From Eucalyptus grandis (Eukaryota > Streptophyta > Magnoliopsida > Myrtales > Myrtaceae): a DNA stretch of 64,000 nucleotides. Location: assembly GCF_016545825.1 (NCBI RefSeq), contig NC_052622.1, positions 10,049,001 to 10,113,000 of the forward strand, read 5' to 3'. The position numbers and the translations under genes were made by a program. Under the pieces are notes generated by a model that ran no database searches, was not told where the DNA came from, and saw only the letters and a list, made by a program, of their open reading frames with translations. Of the stretch, positions 28,699-40,180 are shown one piece after another (positions within the stretch are counted from its first letter, which is position 1; the number at the start of each line of letters is the position of its first letter).

Positions 28699-31600
28699 AT
28701 CAAAGTGTACTGACCTAAGAAAGAAAATCAAAATGAGGTTTCATTTCCATTTCCAAATCGAGATTCTCTAAAGTTTGATTACCATTATAGCAATTTATAT
28801 TGAATAACCCATTCTACTGTGGCTCTCCTTGCCTGAGAGAGATAGACAACACGTTCCTCATGTCGATTTCTCTCTTTCTGCTATCTTGACCAGGTCACTA
28901 GTTCCTACACGATAGATATCCATGTCCGGAAGATTCTGATAATCCGAAAAAGATGCTAAATCATTGCTTGATCCTCAAAGCCTAATCCAGTCTCCCAAGA
29001 TCTCCAAACTACATGTACATCTCCATTTTGTCCTCAACCGGAGCAAATCCGGAGCAAATCCTAGACTCCGATTCTGCTCCAATCGCGTTCGGGCAATGAA
29101 ACGTAGTTGCGCATTAAAACCTCATTCGCAGAAGATAGTGGCAACCCCTATTTGCGCTTTTACACATATAACGAGGCGAAATAAGGAGAAAAGAAAAAGG
29201 GTTTGCTGCATGATCATTTTTAGGAAAAAGAGCAAAAAAGAAGAGTTAGAATATTCTCGTAGTTTACACTCGCGTGCTTTTTATGTACCTGATGTAGTCT
29301 TTCCACGTAATCAACTTCAGAACTGGATAATCATCCATTAAGTAATCTCATTGTGCAACGGCAATGCGCACTGCACTGCAGTATGAGATTAGTACACATC
29401 ACGTAATGCTTAGTGATCGCATGTGATACTAAGTTCGATATTCTAGAAGTATAAAACCACGTGAATTTGTATTGTCATCTTAGAAGATAAAATAAATTAA
29501 TGTGATGATGGGAAAAGTATTTCTGAAACCAACCCTTTCTTTTTTCGTAAAATCGGCTAAAGGGAAATTAAATTAGGATCTTCATGCTATGGCTAACGTG
29601 TAAAGTCTTTATCATCAGGAAAGTTGCCCTAAATGAACGTCATGCATGCGTGTAAATCTAAAAAAGTTCGATTCTGCCCCAAGAAGAAACCATAGAAATA
29701 TATGGGATAAATCGAGACTTGGTATGTATAAGCAAAATGTTATGTTACTCATCCTGATGATTATAGTGAGAAAGATGATCGATCATGGGCCAAAATGGGA
29801 TATTGCGACCCGCGAACTCGCCCGAGCATGCTCGCCAAATCCCAAATAGTGATGAACATGCGAAAAGTAGGAGTCCAGTTAAGTCCATCAGTAGCCGATA
29901 TGGCTTTTGCAAAATGGTTGTTGGTTCGACAATTATAGGCCATCTCAATAGCTAAAATATCATCATGTTGATTATCATTTTCTTGTTTATTTCTAATCTT
30001 TAAGAAATACGCACCACGTTAGTAGCCACATCATCATCATCAAGGACTTGGTTGCAAATTGAAAATTTGGTCCAAAAAAAAAAAACAATTGAAAACCAAC
30101 CCACACAAACTGCAGTATCTAGTAAGGGATAAAAGATGGGGTGCATAGAATAGAGGACCAATACGGACATCCCTGTTGATTTTTATAGGAAGTACTTTTT
30201 CTAGCAAGCCGTCTCTTGTCTCATGTTATAAAGTATATGCCGACTCCAAAGTTGCCGAACATGATGCACCCAGAAAGTCGCTTTTCTTGCTTGGATATGG
30301 CAGTTTCCCGCAACGGATTAATAAGCTTTGGCCTCGTCACGCTCACGCGGAAGAGTACCCGAAGGAAACGGTTTGAGTTAACTATAATTTGCAGAGATGA
30401 AACTTGAATACAGCCAATTTACAAGGTTTAGTAGTATGCCCACTTCTTGGGGAGAGATCGACAAAGAATTTCTACAATAATTGATGAGGAAGAGATTACA
30501 ATTGCTTAATCACACTCACTCGTAAATGTTTCTCAGATTAAAGCCCAAACACCACAAGAGTAATCACACGAAAAGGGTTTTTTTTCACTTTTGAGCTCTA
30601 TGCGTCGTTAGCAAGCTTTCACGTGATAAGCATGCTCCTTGTGTGCACCAAACCAAACTCGGTAATAGAGTATTTATATGCAAGAAACTATGATTTCTTC
30701 TCCAATGTCAATAGGGACTTAATCTTCCAAAAATATGAATCTTGTGGAAAATTTACCCTTTTATTTCATCACCCACAATCCCATTGGCAAGAGTCCTATT
30801 TGGACGTTTCTAATATGACCCGAGTTTCTTTGCGATTCAAGATTTCAAATCAGTCGAGATCCATTTTTGGCCATAATCAACAAGACTCATTCACGACCCA
30901 GTACTAGATGCAATCAAAAGATTTAAATTTATCTCAACCCATGATAAAATAATGAGGCACCAAGTTGAATCTCATGAGATGTAAGTACAAATTTGTGGAA
31001 GTATCCTTTACCCAATAACCAAATTTCAATTCATCATGTCCTTCCAAAAGGGTAGGCTCTTCTTTTCATCGTTCATACACTGTGGAGCTCATTTAGCTCC
31101 ACATAGGAATCAGCCATGGAAAACGCATCTCTCGAAATATTTGGTTTGTCAATGCTTGTGAAAACAAAGATATATGTTGTCCAACGACATCAACAATTGA
31201 AATGGAAATAAGAATAATCGTGGGCATAAAGTATTATCACGTTTTCGACAAGTTTCTAGATTTTTGGGATTAATTCAACATTAGAATTGACAAGATGCAT
31301 GGTCAATGTCTGTAGGAGGTCAGCTCAGCTCTTGGTGCATGAGCTTTGGCATAGAGTGTCAGAAAAGTCAATTAGCGAATATATCTAGTTGTCTTCCTAA
31401 TGGATCTTTCGTGTAAAATCTTAATGTTGACGGCACGAGTATGACTAACAGAGCCTATAACTATATAAAATTGAGCCGCCCTTTATGCTATAATCATCAA
31501 TACGCAAGGAAGTTCTTTTTTCCCCTTTTGTTGGCTAATTCAACGAAAATAGGAGAACAAGTTACTTAACCCTGTATTGATAAGTTTCTATCATAGCACC

Positions 31601-32279
31601 GAACTTTTATTAAATTTTTGGTTTTCTGATGATAATTCCAATAAGTGATGAAAATTAGTACATTGGCACTTTATAAGAGAAAGCTCTTTTGATAACCACA
31701 GTACTTTTAATTTAAATGATTTGATTAAGTCAAAGAATTGCTTTATTTTCTAAATAAAATTGAGGTTAATAGAGTAGACATTCAGAAAGGAATTAAAACC
31801 TTGTCCATTACATTTTTAGAAGCCTAAATCTGCCAATGTTAATATTCAGTCTTAGCCATATTAACCTATTATCAAGCAACATCATATTTTTCATTTTCAG
31901 CACTTAAAATTTAGCACTTAATTTTCTGTTTTATCAAACAGGTCCTTAGTTTCAGCTCTTTGTTGAAAGACAAAAGAAAGGGCTTCTTTAATAAAATGAA
32001 AGATATGCACTGAAAATTTAAGCACGGAATCTTAAACGATAATCATGAGCGCTGAAAATAGAAATAAAAGGTTATTTGGTTAATGAATTGTTGAACAGTT
32101 AATTTCTTACCAATATATTTGGCAAAATTATAGCCGCCATCAATTGTTTCCTCTGTCGGATGAATTAAGTTATCCGTCACACTTATTCATCACGTTGAGT
32201 GAATATTTCTGCTTAATTGAATCTTTTAAGTAAATGCTGAATTAGATTGCAGAAACTCTTGGGGCTGGCAAGGTATACT
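28699..32279. other. Intergenic DNA, no gene seen
   Basis: AT-rich DNA with only short frames lacking family features. At 30057-30095 a weaker example of the poly(A) insertion type is present: AATTGAAAA repeats either side of TTTGGTCC plus about 12 A. Nothing else recognisable was found. Confidence 0.55.
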
Positions 32280-33540
32280 TGACGGGAAGGAGGTAGGGAA
32301 GTAAGAAGCCGTATGGCGCCAATGGAGAATTTTTTTTGGTATGGTGAGATAATTGGGTATCTCAAAGGGAGGACCTAATGCTGCAACCTAATTTGATGCA
32401 GACACTAATTCTGTTCTAAAGGTGGAAACTCTTATTGATCAGGATTCCAAACGTTGGAGTTTGGAACCAATTAGGCATCAAGCGGAAGAGGAGGAACTGG
32501 ACAGAATTCAAAGAATCAAAGTTAATTGGAGCAAAGGAAAGGACAGACTAATTCAGTCAAAACTGCTTGTCATTGTGCAAGACAACTTGGAAAAAAGAGT
32601 TATGGTTAGACTAAAAGCCTCGTGTTCTCGTGCAAACGAGGAGCAGGTGTGGGAAGTAACTTGGAAAGTCCAATGCCCACCAAAAGTGTAGCATCATTTG
32701 TGGAAAGTTTTCTCTGGAGCCATTCCTGCCAACAAGAACTTATTCTTAGGGAAGATCAAACAGGATCCTTCTAGTCTTTTCCGAGGAGAAAAGGAGACTA
32801 TAGAGCATTTGTTGCTAACATGTGCTAGATGTAGAGCTACTAGGTTTGAATGTGCTAGCATCGGGATTTGTGAAGAGCATATTACCACTTTTGATGTGTG
32901 GCCGAGGAGGTGACTGAAGGATCTCGTTCAGATGCTAGTTTGAGCCTACCCTAGAAGTTATGACTAGAACAGCCTTCTGTCGTTAGCATATTTGGAAGAG
33001 TAGAAACGAGATGGCTTTTCTAACCGGGTTGAACAACCTGCCGAAATTGTGGCCTCCCCGGTCGATACTGCAGTGAAGGAGTTTGTTGTAGACAGCCGAT
33101 AGTGTCGATTGGGCTGAAGCAGAAATTGGAATAGTGACTCGGAATTCTGATGGGGAGCTTGTTGGTGGCGAGGCTTAGTAGTTGATGCAGACTCAGTTGA
33201 TACAACAGAAGCTCCTGATGTGTGGAACCCTGTTCAACTGGCTAAGAAAAAATCCCGGGGGTTTATGTATAATGAGATAACACGAGGCGGGGTAACCACT
33301 GGATCTTGGGAAGTTGGAGCCTGTCCTAGTGGCCATCTGTAGGGAATTAGATCATTTTCAAGTTCTTTTCTACTGTCCCTAGGAAGCTTTAACATCTGTA
33401 ACCATTTGGTAGCTTCACACGCTGTGCAAAGGAAGATGGAGCCGATCGATTGGCATCTTGTACTCCCATCTTCTCCGAAATTGTTGCTAGTTTCTGAAGC
33501 GGGGGTAAACATCCTCCATGAAATTTTACTTAGACTTTGT
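32280..33540 (+). mobile_element. Decayed LINE (non-LTR retrotransposon), C-terminal part
   Basis: The plus strand carries broken frames resembling the 3' half of a plant L1-type ORF2. A zinc-binding reverse-transcriptase tail (WEVTWKVQCPPKV, a stop, then LWKVFSGAIPANKNLFLGKI, later ETIEHLLLTCARC) lies at about 32648-32870. IWKSRNEMAFL follows at about 32990. An RNase H-like opening (EIGIVTRNSDGELVGGEA) lies at about 33120-33178. Stops and frame changes interrupt throughout. No polymerase core, A-tail or target duplication was found, so it is an inactive fragment. Confidence 0.7.
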
Positions 33541-33547
33541 TTGTGTT

Positions 33548-33850
33548 GAAATAATTAAATAATAAATCACACATTCATCTAATATTTTAAGTTTTTACAA
33601 TAATTAGTAATGATAGTACAAAATCTCATATAATATTAAATTTTGAGTTCAAATCTTTCCAGTTCCATTTGCCTCCCTAATAAAATATGTCCACGCTCAG
33701 TACTAAGCAAAAAAAAAAAAAAAGACTAGACTAAGAATGAAGGGGATTGGAATAATTAAATAATAAATCACGCATTTATCTAATAATTTAAACTTTTAGA
33801 ATAATTTATAGTGATACTACAAAATCTCACACTTTGTAATGGATATGTGA
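33548..33850 (+). repeat. Two diverged direct repeats of ~100 bp
   Basis: AATAATTAAATAATAAATCAC followed by CATCTAATATTTTAA-type text at about 33549-33640 recurs at about 33750-33835 with substitutions. The copies are about 200 bp apart and separated by an A-run at 33710-33723. Function unknown. Confidence 0.6.
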
Positions 33851-34436
33851 GAAGCATTTATCCTCGTGCAAATGAGCAGATTGGACCGCACTAGGAAATA
33901 ATTGATATGTGTCCCTCAAAAGGGACGATGTTATATAATTGAAGTACTTGGGGATAGATCGATTCCAAGTTCGAAGTGAATCGAAAACTCATCACATCAT
34001 ATTTCATGATGAGGTAGAATTGGAGATTTACCTTCCCATTTTCATTATCTTATGACTAATTCATTTACTATGTTTAAATAATGGTGACATTTGCAAATTT
34101 TATACGGGTCTGCTTATTCAATTCTGTTCACATACATCTGCTTTCTTCAATTTAGTCCCTGATCATTTTTTTTTCTTTCATTTGATGCCAAGTAGACAGA
34201 GATCTTGAGCTTACTTTAACAGACAGAAAAAACACATTATTCTATGAATCCTCCCAATAACATGTAGATTTTGGCATACAAGCTCTTCTTTTGACGTGAA
34301 CTAATGACGGATCAAAACACAAATAGAGAGAAAAAACATGACAAGTTACCAATGTTTTTTCACTTATCACATCTAATCCGACAATGCGTCTCTTTATTTA
34401 TTCTATAGGAGCAACCAAAGCCGAAACTCTTCCAAA

Positions 34437-34983
34437 TCAGTAGTGATAAACGGTGACGTTCCAGCGTATGATGGCATTGGAGTTAACCTGTCGAGGAACA
34501 GAGTTTCCAGAAATGCGTATCCCCTAGCGAGCCGGAATTTCCCAGTGCCGGACACCACGGACACTTCCCTTTTTTTGTTGTAGAACCAATCGGAACCCTG
34601 TATTTCTAGTGTGCTCCCACTGAACTCCTGGTTGGTGAACACAAGGGACATCAACAGGTGCAAATCCGAGCCGTCCACCGCCAAGTTCACATAGGCTCCT
34701 CGGGCCCTCCCGACCTCCGTGGAGTTGTATTCGTACAACTTGGTGTGCTTGTCATTGATCACGAAGACAGTGCCGAACCCGAGAATCCACCACTGGTTTC
34801 CCAGGACACCAGCAACCGGGACGGTGGTTATGTTCAGGCCGGTCTCCCAGTTGAACATGTAGAAGACCAACTTGGTCTCTTTGAGCTTTTGGTTGAAGTT
34901 GAGATAAGCTTCTGAGGAAGCATAAATGACTAGAAGAACAAGTAGTTAGAGTGTGGCCAATTTCGAAATGCATTTGGTGCCAT
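34437..34983 (-). pseudogene. Dirigent-family protein pseudogene
   Basis: Dirigent proteins are secreted beta-barrel proteins that steer phenoxy-radical coupling in lignan/lignin metabolism. The minus strand encodes most of one: YLNFNQKLKETKLVFYM near the mature start, VFVINDKHTKLYEYNSTEVG, ARGAYVNLAVDG, FSGSTLEIQG, and SVVSGTGKFRLARGYA. Three lesions are visible. The ATG at 34983 is out of frame with the mature part (one-base shift near residue 6-7). An in-frame TAA interrupts the hydrophobic signal segment. A one-base shift near 34490 puts the family C-terminus NSNAIIRWNVTVYHY, with its TGA at 34437-34439, in another frame. Divergence is otherwise low, so inactivation looks recent. Assembly error in all three places is less likely but not excluded. 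Confidence 0.82.
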
Positions 34984-35299
34984 TTGTGTGAAAACTGATG
35001 GATTGAAATGAGTTTCTGAGTGATGGGAGTTTGTAAGAGCTGAGTGTGATTTTGGAGTGGATGCTTGAGATATGGTGAAATAGAGGTCCTATTCATAGTG
35101 TGATCTAGTGAAGGAAATCTGATGATGTGGATGTTTTTGACAAATCATACATTTTTCGATATCTCTCATCTTTGACCCCACAAAAGTTGGAATTAAGGAA
35201 AATGTGACTGAATAGAGTTTGAGAGGGTTTAAAAGCTGGGAGTCGAGGGTAGATCGGGAGTCGAACTGGAACTATATTTCTAGGGCAAAGGTGCTTTAA

Positions 35300-36842
35300 G
35301 GGTATGCATGGTAATGATTCTTTGGCTGGAGAATAGTTTCTTTTTAGAAATAGTTCTTTTCTATTTTAACTTCGGAGAACAATTTCTGAGTAAAATAAGG
35401 TGTTTGATAGAGGGGTGTGTAACTAGACCGGTATACCCAGTTCCCGGACCGGCCTACCCGAAAAATAGGATTGGGAACCGGTTCCCATTGAAACTAGTGC
35501 AAGAACCGGTTCCCAAAATTCGAAACTGGTTTAAACTGGTCCGGGAATAGGTTCCGAATGATTACCCACCCAGAAACCGGTTCCTAGACCGGTTTTGGAA
35601 CCGGTTCTCGGACTAGTTTTGTAAGTAGAGGTCTAAAACTCTTTTTTTCTCTCCCGATTTCTATTCTTACTCCCGTAATCACATGATATTTTTTCTCTTG
35701 GCTCTCTCAAAAATGCACACACTCCTCATTTGTCATTCCTTTTCCTCACTTGCTTCCCTCCCTCACCGGCTCCCTCTTACACCGTCTAATGGACGGATGG
35801 TGTTCGTCGGCTCGCCTAATTTCTCTTTGTATAAGGAGTTATGCTTGCATAAATGAGTAACTTCATATAATAGTTACGGGAATAAGACTAATATTAGATC
35901 TATGTTTGTTGCTAATTCTTTGTCTTATCATTTTATTTATAATAATTAGCTCTATGGATCCTTAATTTTTCGTTTAGTCAAAAAGTTCATGTATTAAGTT
36001 ATTACCAACGCTTAATGTTTCAATATAAATTAGGAGGATTACATTATTTTCTTACTTATTAATATAAAATTCGAAATCATATAGGATATCGGGATATTGC
36101 AAAACAGGTTCCAGTAGAAACAAGGTTAACCTTGGAACCAAATCAGAAAAACAAGGTGGGTCGGATAGAGGATCCAATACAAACAGGGTTGAGTATAGGA
36201 TCCAAAAAATAGGAACCAGTTATAATAAGGTCGGGTACAAGGTTCAGGTCTAGACCCTACCTATCCTGGACCTGATCACCCCTAGTTTGATAACTACACA
36301 AAATTTTTACTCTTGAAATAAAAAAAAAAATAGAAATACGTTTAGTACAAAATAGTTTCTTTTTGTATTTATTCATTTTTATTCTTGAATCGCCGACCGC
36401 CGGCCGTCGCGCCGCCGATCGTTGCGCGCCACTAACCACCGGCCACTAATTGTCACTGCCGATCGCCGCCGCACAGCCCATCGACCATCGTCGAACTGCG
36501 ACGATGGGCGATCGACAGCGGTGGTCGACGGTCGGCGACAGCGGCCGGCAAGCGACGGTCAACGATGGTTCTAGGCGGTTGAAGGTGGCCGCGGCAAGAG
36601 AGAGGAACAAAAGAAAAATAAAAAGGAAAATTAGCTTATTTTTAGAAATTATTTTTGAAAACAAAACAACTTTTTTTTTTGTTTCTAAATTTCCTGGGAC
36701 AAAAAAAATAGAAAAATTGTTCCCAAGAACAAAAATTTTATCAAACAGATTTTTCTATTTTTTTTTTTTTTGTTCCGGAGAACAAAAGAACATAAATCCT
36801 AAGGAACATAAATATTACCATGAAATGTTACCATGCAGAGCC
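35300..36842. mobile_element. PIF/Harbinger-like (Tourist-type) MITE, interrupted by hAT-2
   Basis: The left end GGGTATGCATGGTAAT (from 35300) and the complement of the right end GGCTCTGCATGGTAAC (ending 36842) are inverted repeats. TAA flanks both sides (35297-35299 and 36843-36845), the 3-bp target duplication expected for PIF/Harbinger. The arms contain AGAAATAGTTCTTTT and GTTCCCAAGAACAAAA-type text. The original core is GC-rich (36388-36600). Without the nested hAT the element is about 660 bp. No transposase. Confidence 0.68.
35410..36284. mobile_element. Non-autonomous hAT transposon (hAT-2), nested
   Basis: GTTTGATA is duplicated exactly at 35402-35409 and 36285-36292. The ends are GAGGGGTGTGTA and, complementary at the right, TAGGGGTGATCA, close to hAT-1. 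The left third is packed with ACCGGTT palindromes, including GGGAACCGGTTCCC at 35473-35486. There is no transposase frame. The element sits inside the Harbinger-like MITE, so it inserted later. Confidence 0.85.
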
Positions 36843-36845
36843 TAA

Positions 36846-37917
36846 GTGTATATCAAACTCAAAATTGCTAGACAATTTAGTATATATGTCATATAGTGGA
36901 TGTCTGGATATTCAAAGGTAACAGAAAATATTCAGCTATCAACAACTAAATTGTATCGTCTTAAAAGACATCATGTTCTGATCAATTTCTCGAGCAATCA
37001 AAAATGAACAAGCCGCAATCTCTATACGCGATGGTATAACACTACATTATTAGTGTAGAATATCACAATTTGACAACATGGCACAGTGTAATAAGTAGCA
37101 AACCCCATCAGAAACTCAAGTGGCACTTCTAGCGAACTCCGCAGTGGAGCATACGAAGATCAAGGGTAGGCGTGACTCGCGAGGCTGCATGCATTGGTCA
37201 ATTTTATCCTAGCCGAAAAGAGTTTATCCACGTTCTGACGTAAGGGAATGTCAGAGAAACAGAACTTTGCAGGGACTAGAGGAACCGAGATGGAAGTAAT
37301 TCAACGAAAGCTCGATAAAGAAGTAGGGGCATCTGTGCAAGAGGCCATGCCAACAACCCTTTTTATATGTTTCTCTCGTCTATGTCGTCTTCGAATGTCA
37401 TTGACATTAATTATCATGGAAAAACGTGTAATTTCAGGAAGCAAGGGGCGCAAGCAAGCTGAGGTACTCCAAAGTCGCTCCCCTCGAATAAGCGGTTCGC
37501 ATGTTCATTTGCATGGTTGAAATTCAACATGATTTAGCTTTAGTTACACGCCTGTAAGAAAACAACCATCGCGGGGACAGGACCATTCATTTAATGTATG
37601 CCTACTTTTGCCGGAACTTTTGAGTTTTAATGAGTTTGAGTACAATCGCGAAAAGGAAGCTCGAGTATTTCGGCTTATTAAGGGGTAGGATGGGTTGGTG
37701 AAGATAAGCGATTTTGATTCAGCAGACGGAGGAAATCAATTAGCAGGTGGTGAGTCGAAAGAAAAGCAAACTACAGGAGTTTCGGCCGAAGCGAGGAATA
37801 GAAGTTCAAAAGTCAAAACTCTACAGCACACCTACTTACAATTTTGATGACAAAGGCGATGGAGAGCGCCCCAAACTGCCATCAGCTTTAAGCTTATGAG
37901 GCCTGAGAAACCACCAG
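36846..37917. other. Intergenic DNA downstream of the RAD16-type gene
   Basis: No gene recognised. This interval probably includes the 3' UTR of the minus-strand helicase gene ending at 37918. Confidence 0.5.
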
Positions 37918-40116
37918 TTAGGTTACAAACAGGAATCTCAAATCTGACTCCGTCAACTTCCCCAAAGCCTCTGACGAACCTCCGACAGTCCTGAAGAGGG
38001 AAAGAGCACGTGTTTAGTTTGCTCAGCACAGTGTACAAAAAGCTGGATATCATATTACATGCTTACCCTTCGAAGACTAGTTCCTTCTTCTCCTGCAACT
38101 TCAGAATCCTCTCCTCAATCGTGTTCTCAATAACGAACCTCGTGATTCTGGAAAAGCAGACACCCAGATTTGATATGAGTTTTGCCTAATTTGCTTTGCT
38201 CATGGAGAGTACATATCAGTGGAGAAGACACTACCTGATTGGTTTGTGCTGTCCAATCCTATGGATCCTATCTTGGGCTTGCCGCTCCACAGCAGGGTTC
38301 CACCATGGGTCCATCACAAAAACCTACAAGAGATGACCATAAGTATCAGAGTTGGAGATTTTGATAGCCAGATAGTAGGAATACCATACAATAAATAACC
38401 CCATAATAGAAAATCCAACTCACATGCGACGCAACTGTAAGATTAAGAGCAATGCCTCCAGCTTTCAAGCTCACAAGAAAGATCTTACAGTAGGGATCAA
38501 CAGTGAATTTCTTTATAGCACCATCTCTCGCATTTATCGTCATATCCCCCACAAGTTGAACACAATTTATGCCCGACTGCAAGAGGCTACTACCATTATC
38601 TTCATTTTTCTTTACATCATGAACAAATGGAAAGAAGATATGCTTAATTTCACCTTTTGTAGGGAATAATTGATGAGATCCAGGAACGATGCAAACTGAC
38701 TGAAAACAATGCCTTTGGCAGAACCATCCCGTTCAATCATGAATCTAATTTCTTCCCTCTGATATCATTCACAACAGTTAAGAAGAGAATAAATGAAAAC
38801 GCATATTAAATCTTGAAAGCAGCAGATAATTCAGACAAAATAAAATGAAAGAACAAGATCAATATGAAAAGCATTCAATTTGCTCCAGCATCCAGTATAA
38901 ACATTTATCAAATATGCGCCAGAGAAACCCATCAACTTTTTCCAGTTGGCCTCAATGATACCATTATTTCCACAGTCCAAGCCACTATGATATATGACCA
39001 ATGGTCGTGAACACTAGTTTGGAACAATATTTTATAAGATTACAGCAATGCCCTGTGATTCTGTATTATCCTCACTTCAAGGCACATAGGTGCTTGGATT
39101 CTCAGTGCCCTTGAAGCAATTCGAATTTATATTTTTAAAAAACTATCGATCAGGATATTTAGCTAGCACTAATGCATTACCTAAAAACTATGATATCCAT
39201 CATCAGCCTATGGCTGTCAGCTATAACTTCACAAACTCAAAACATGTTATTGAGGCTACGAAGATGATAGAGAGAGTCTAGGCAATAAAACTACAATCAG
39301 AGTGGAAGAACCATAAAAGATAACTTTTTTTCCAATGCATTAAATTGCTGATTCACCAATACCAAGATTTCTACTGCTTCAAAGTACACAAGGCGGCTTT
39401 CACGTACTCAGATTATCTAGCAATACTTGATCAAGAGCAGGTTACTTCGAAGAATGGCAAGTCATCTTAAAAGTGGCCTTCAAAAGCCTACTTATAAATG
39501 CAATTTCATGTGCTCAAAAATTGAAAACAATCATATCCACATTAATCAGGCCATAAGTGCGCTGCACATCAACTTAATTGTCCTAGAAATTCTAGAGTAG
39601 CTCCACTAACTATGCCTCTGTAAGGACCTAGCTACTATCGTAATTCATTGTAAGAAGGCTTCCAGCAAAAGAGATGAATGAAGAATTACAAGCGAAAGGT
39701 GAAGCACCACATACCAAGGCCTCAATTTTCGTACTTGTCTGAAACTCATTCAGTTGTATCCTGTTAAGAATACTGGCGGATTTAAACCCTTTGATAGTTG
39801 ATTTAGAAGAATTATTCCCAACATCCGACTTTGAAGACAGATCAAGAGTAACCGGCTTAGAACATGAAGGGCAGGAAAGTTGTCCCGATGCAGTAGAAAA
39901 ATCAAGCAAGCAAGCCTTACAAAACACATGTACACAAGAGGTAACCTGAAATAGAAAATTGAACCATTTAGTAACAAAATCTATGGACTTGACCTGAGAA
40001 AGCTTGAGTTTCAGACAGCAAAATAGAAAATCAGCAGGAAAGAGCATCGGTTTTAAAGAAAACAAAAGAATTTCATGTTCCTACACATCTGACTACACAC
40101 GCACATCCAATATGCT

Positions 40117-40180
<64 letters not shown>

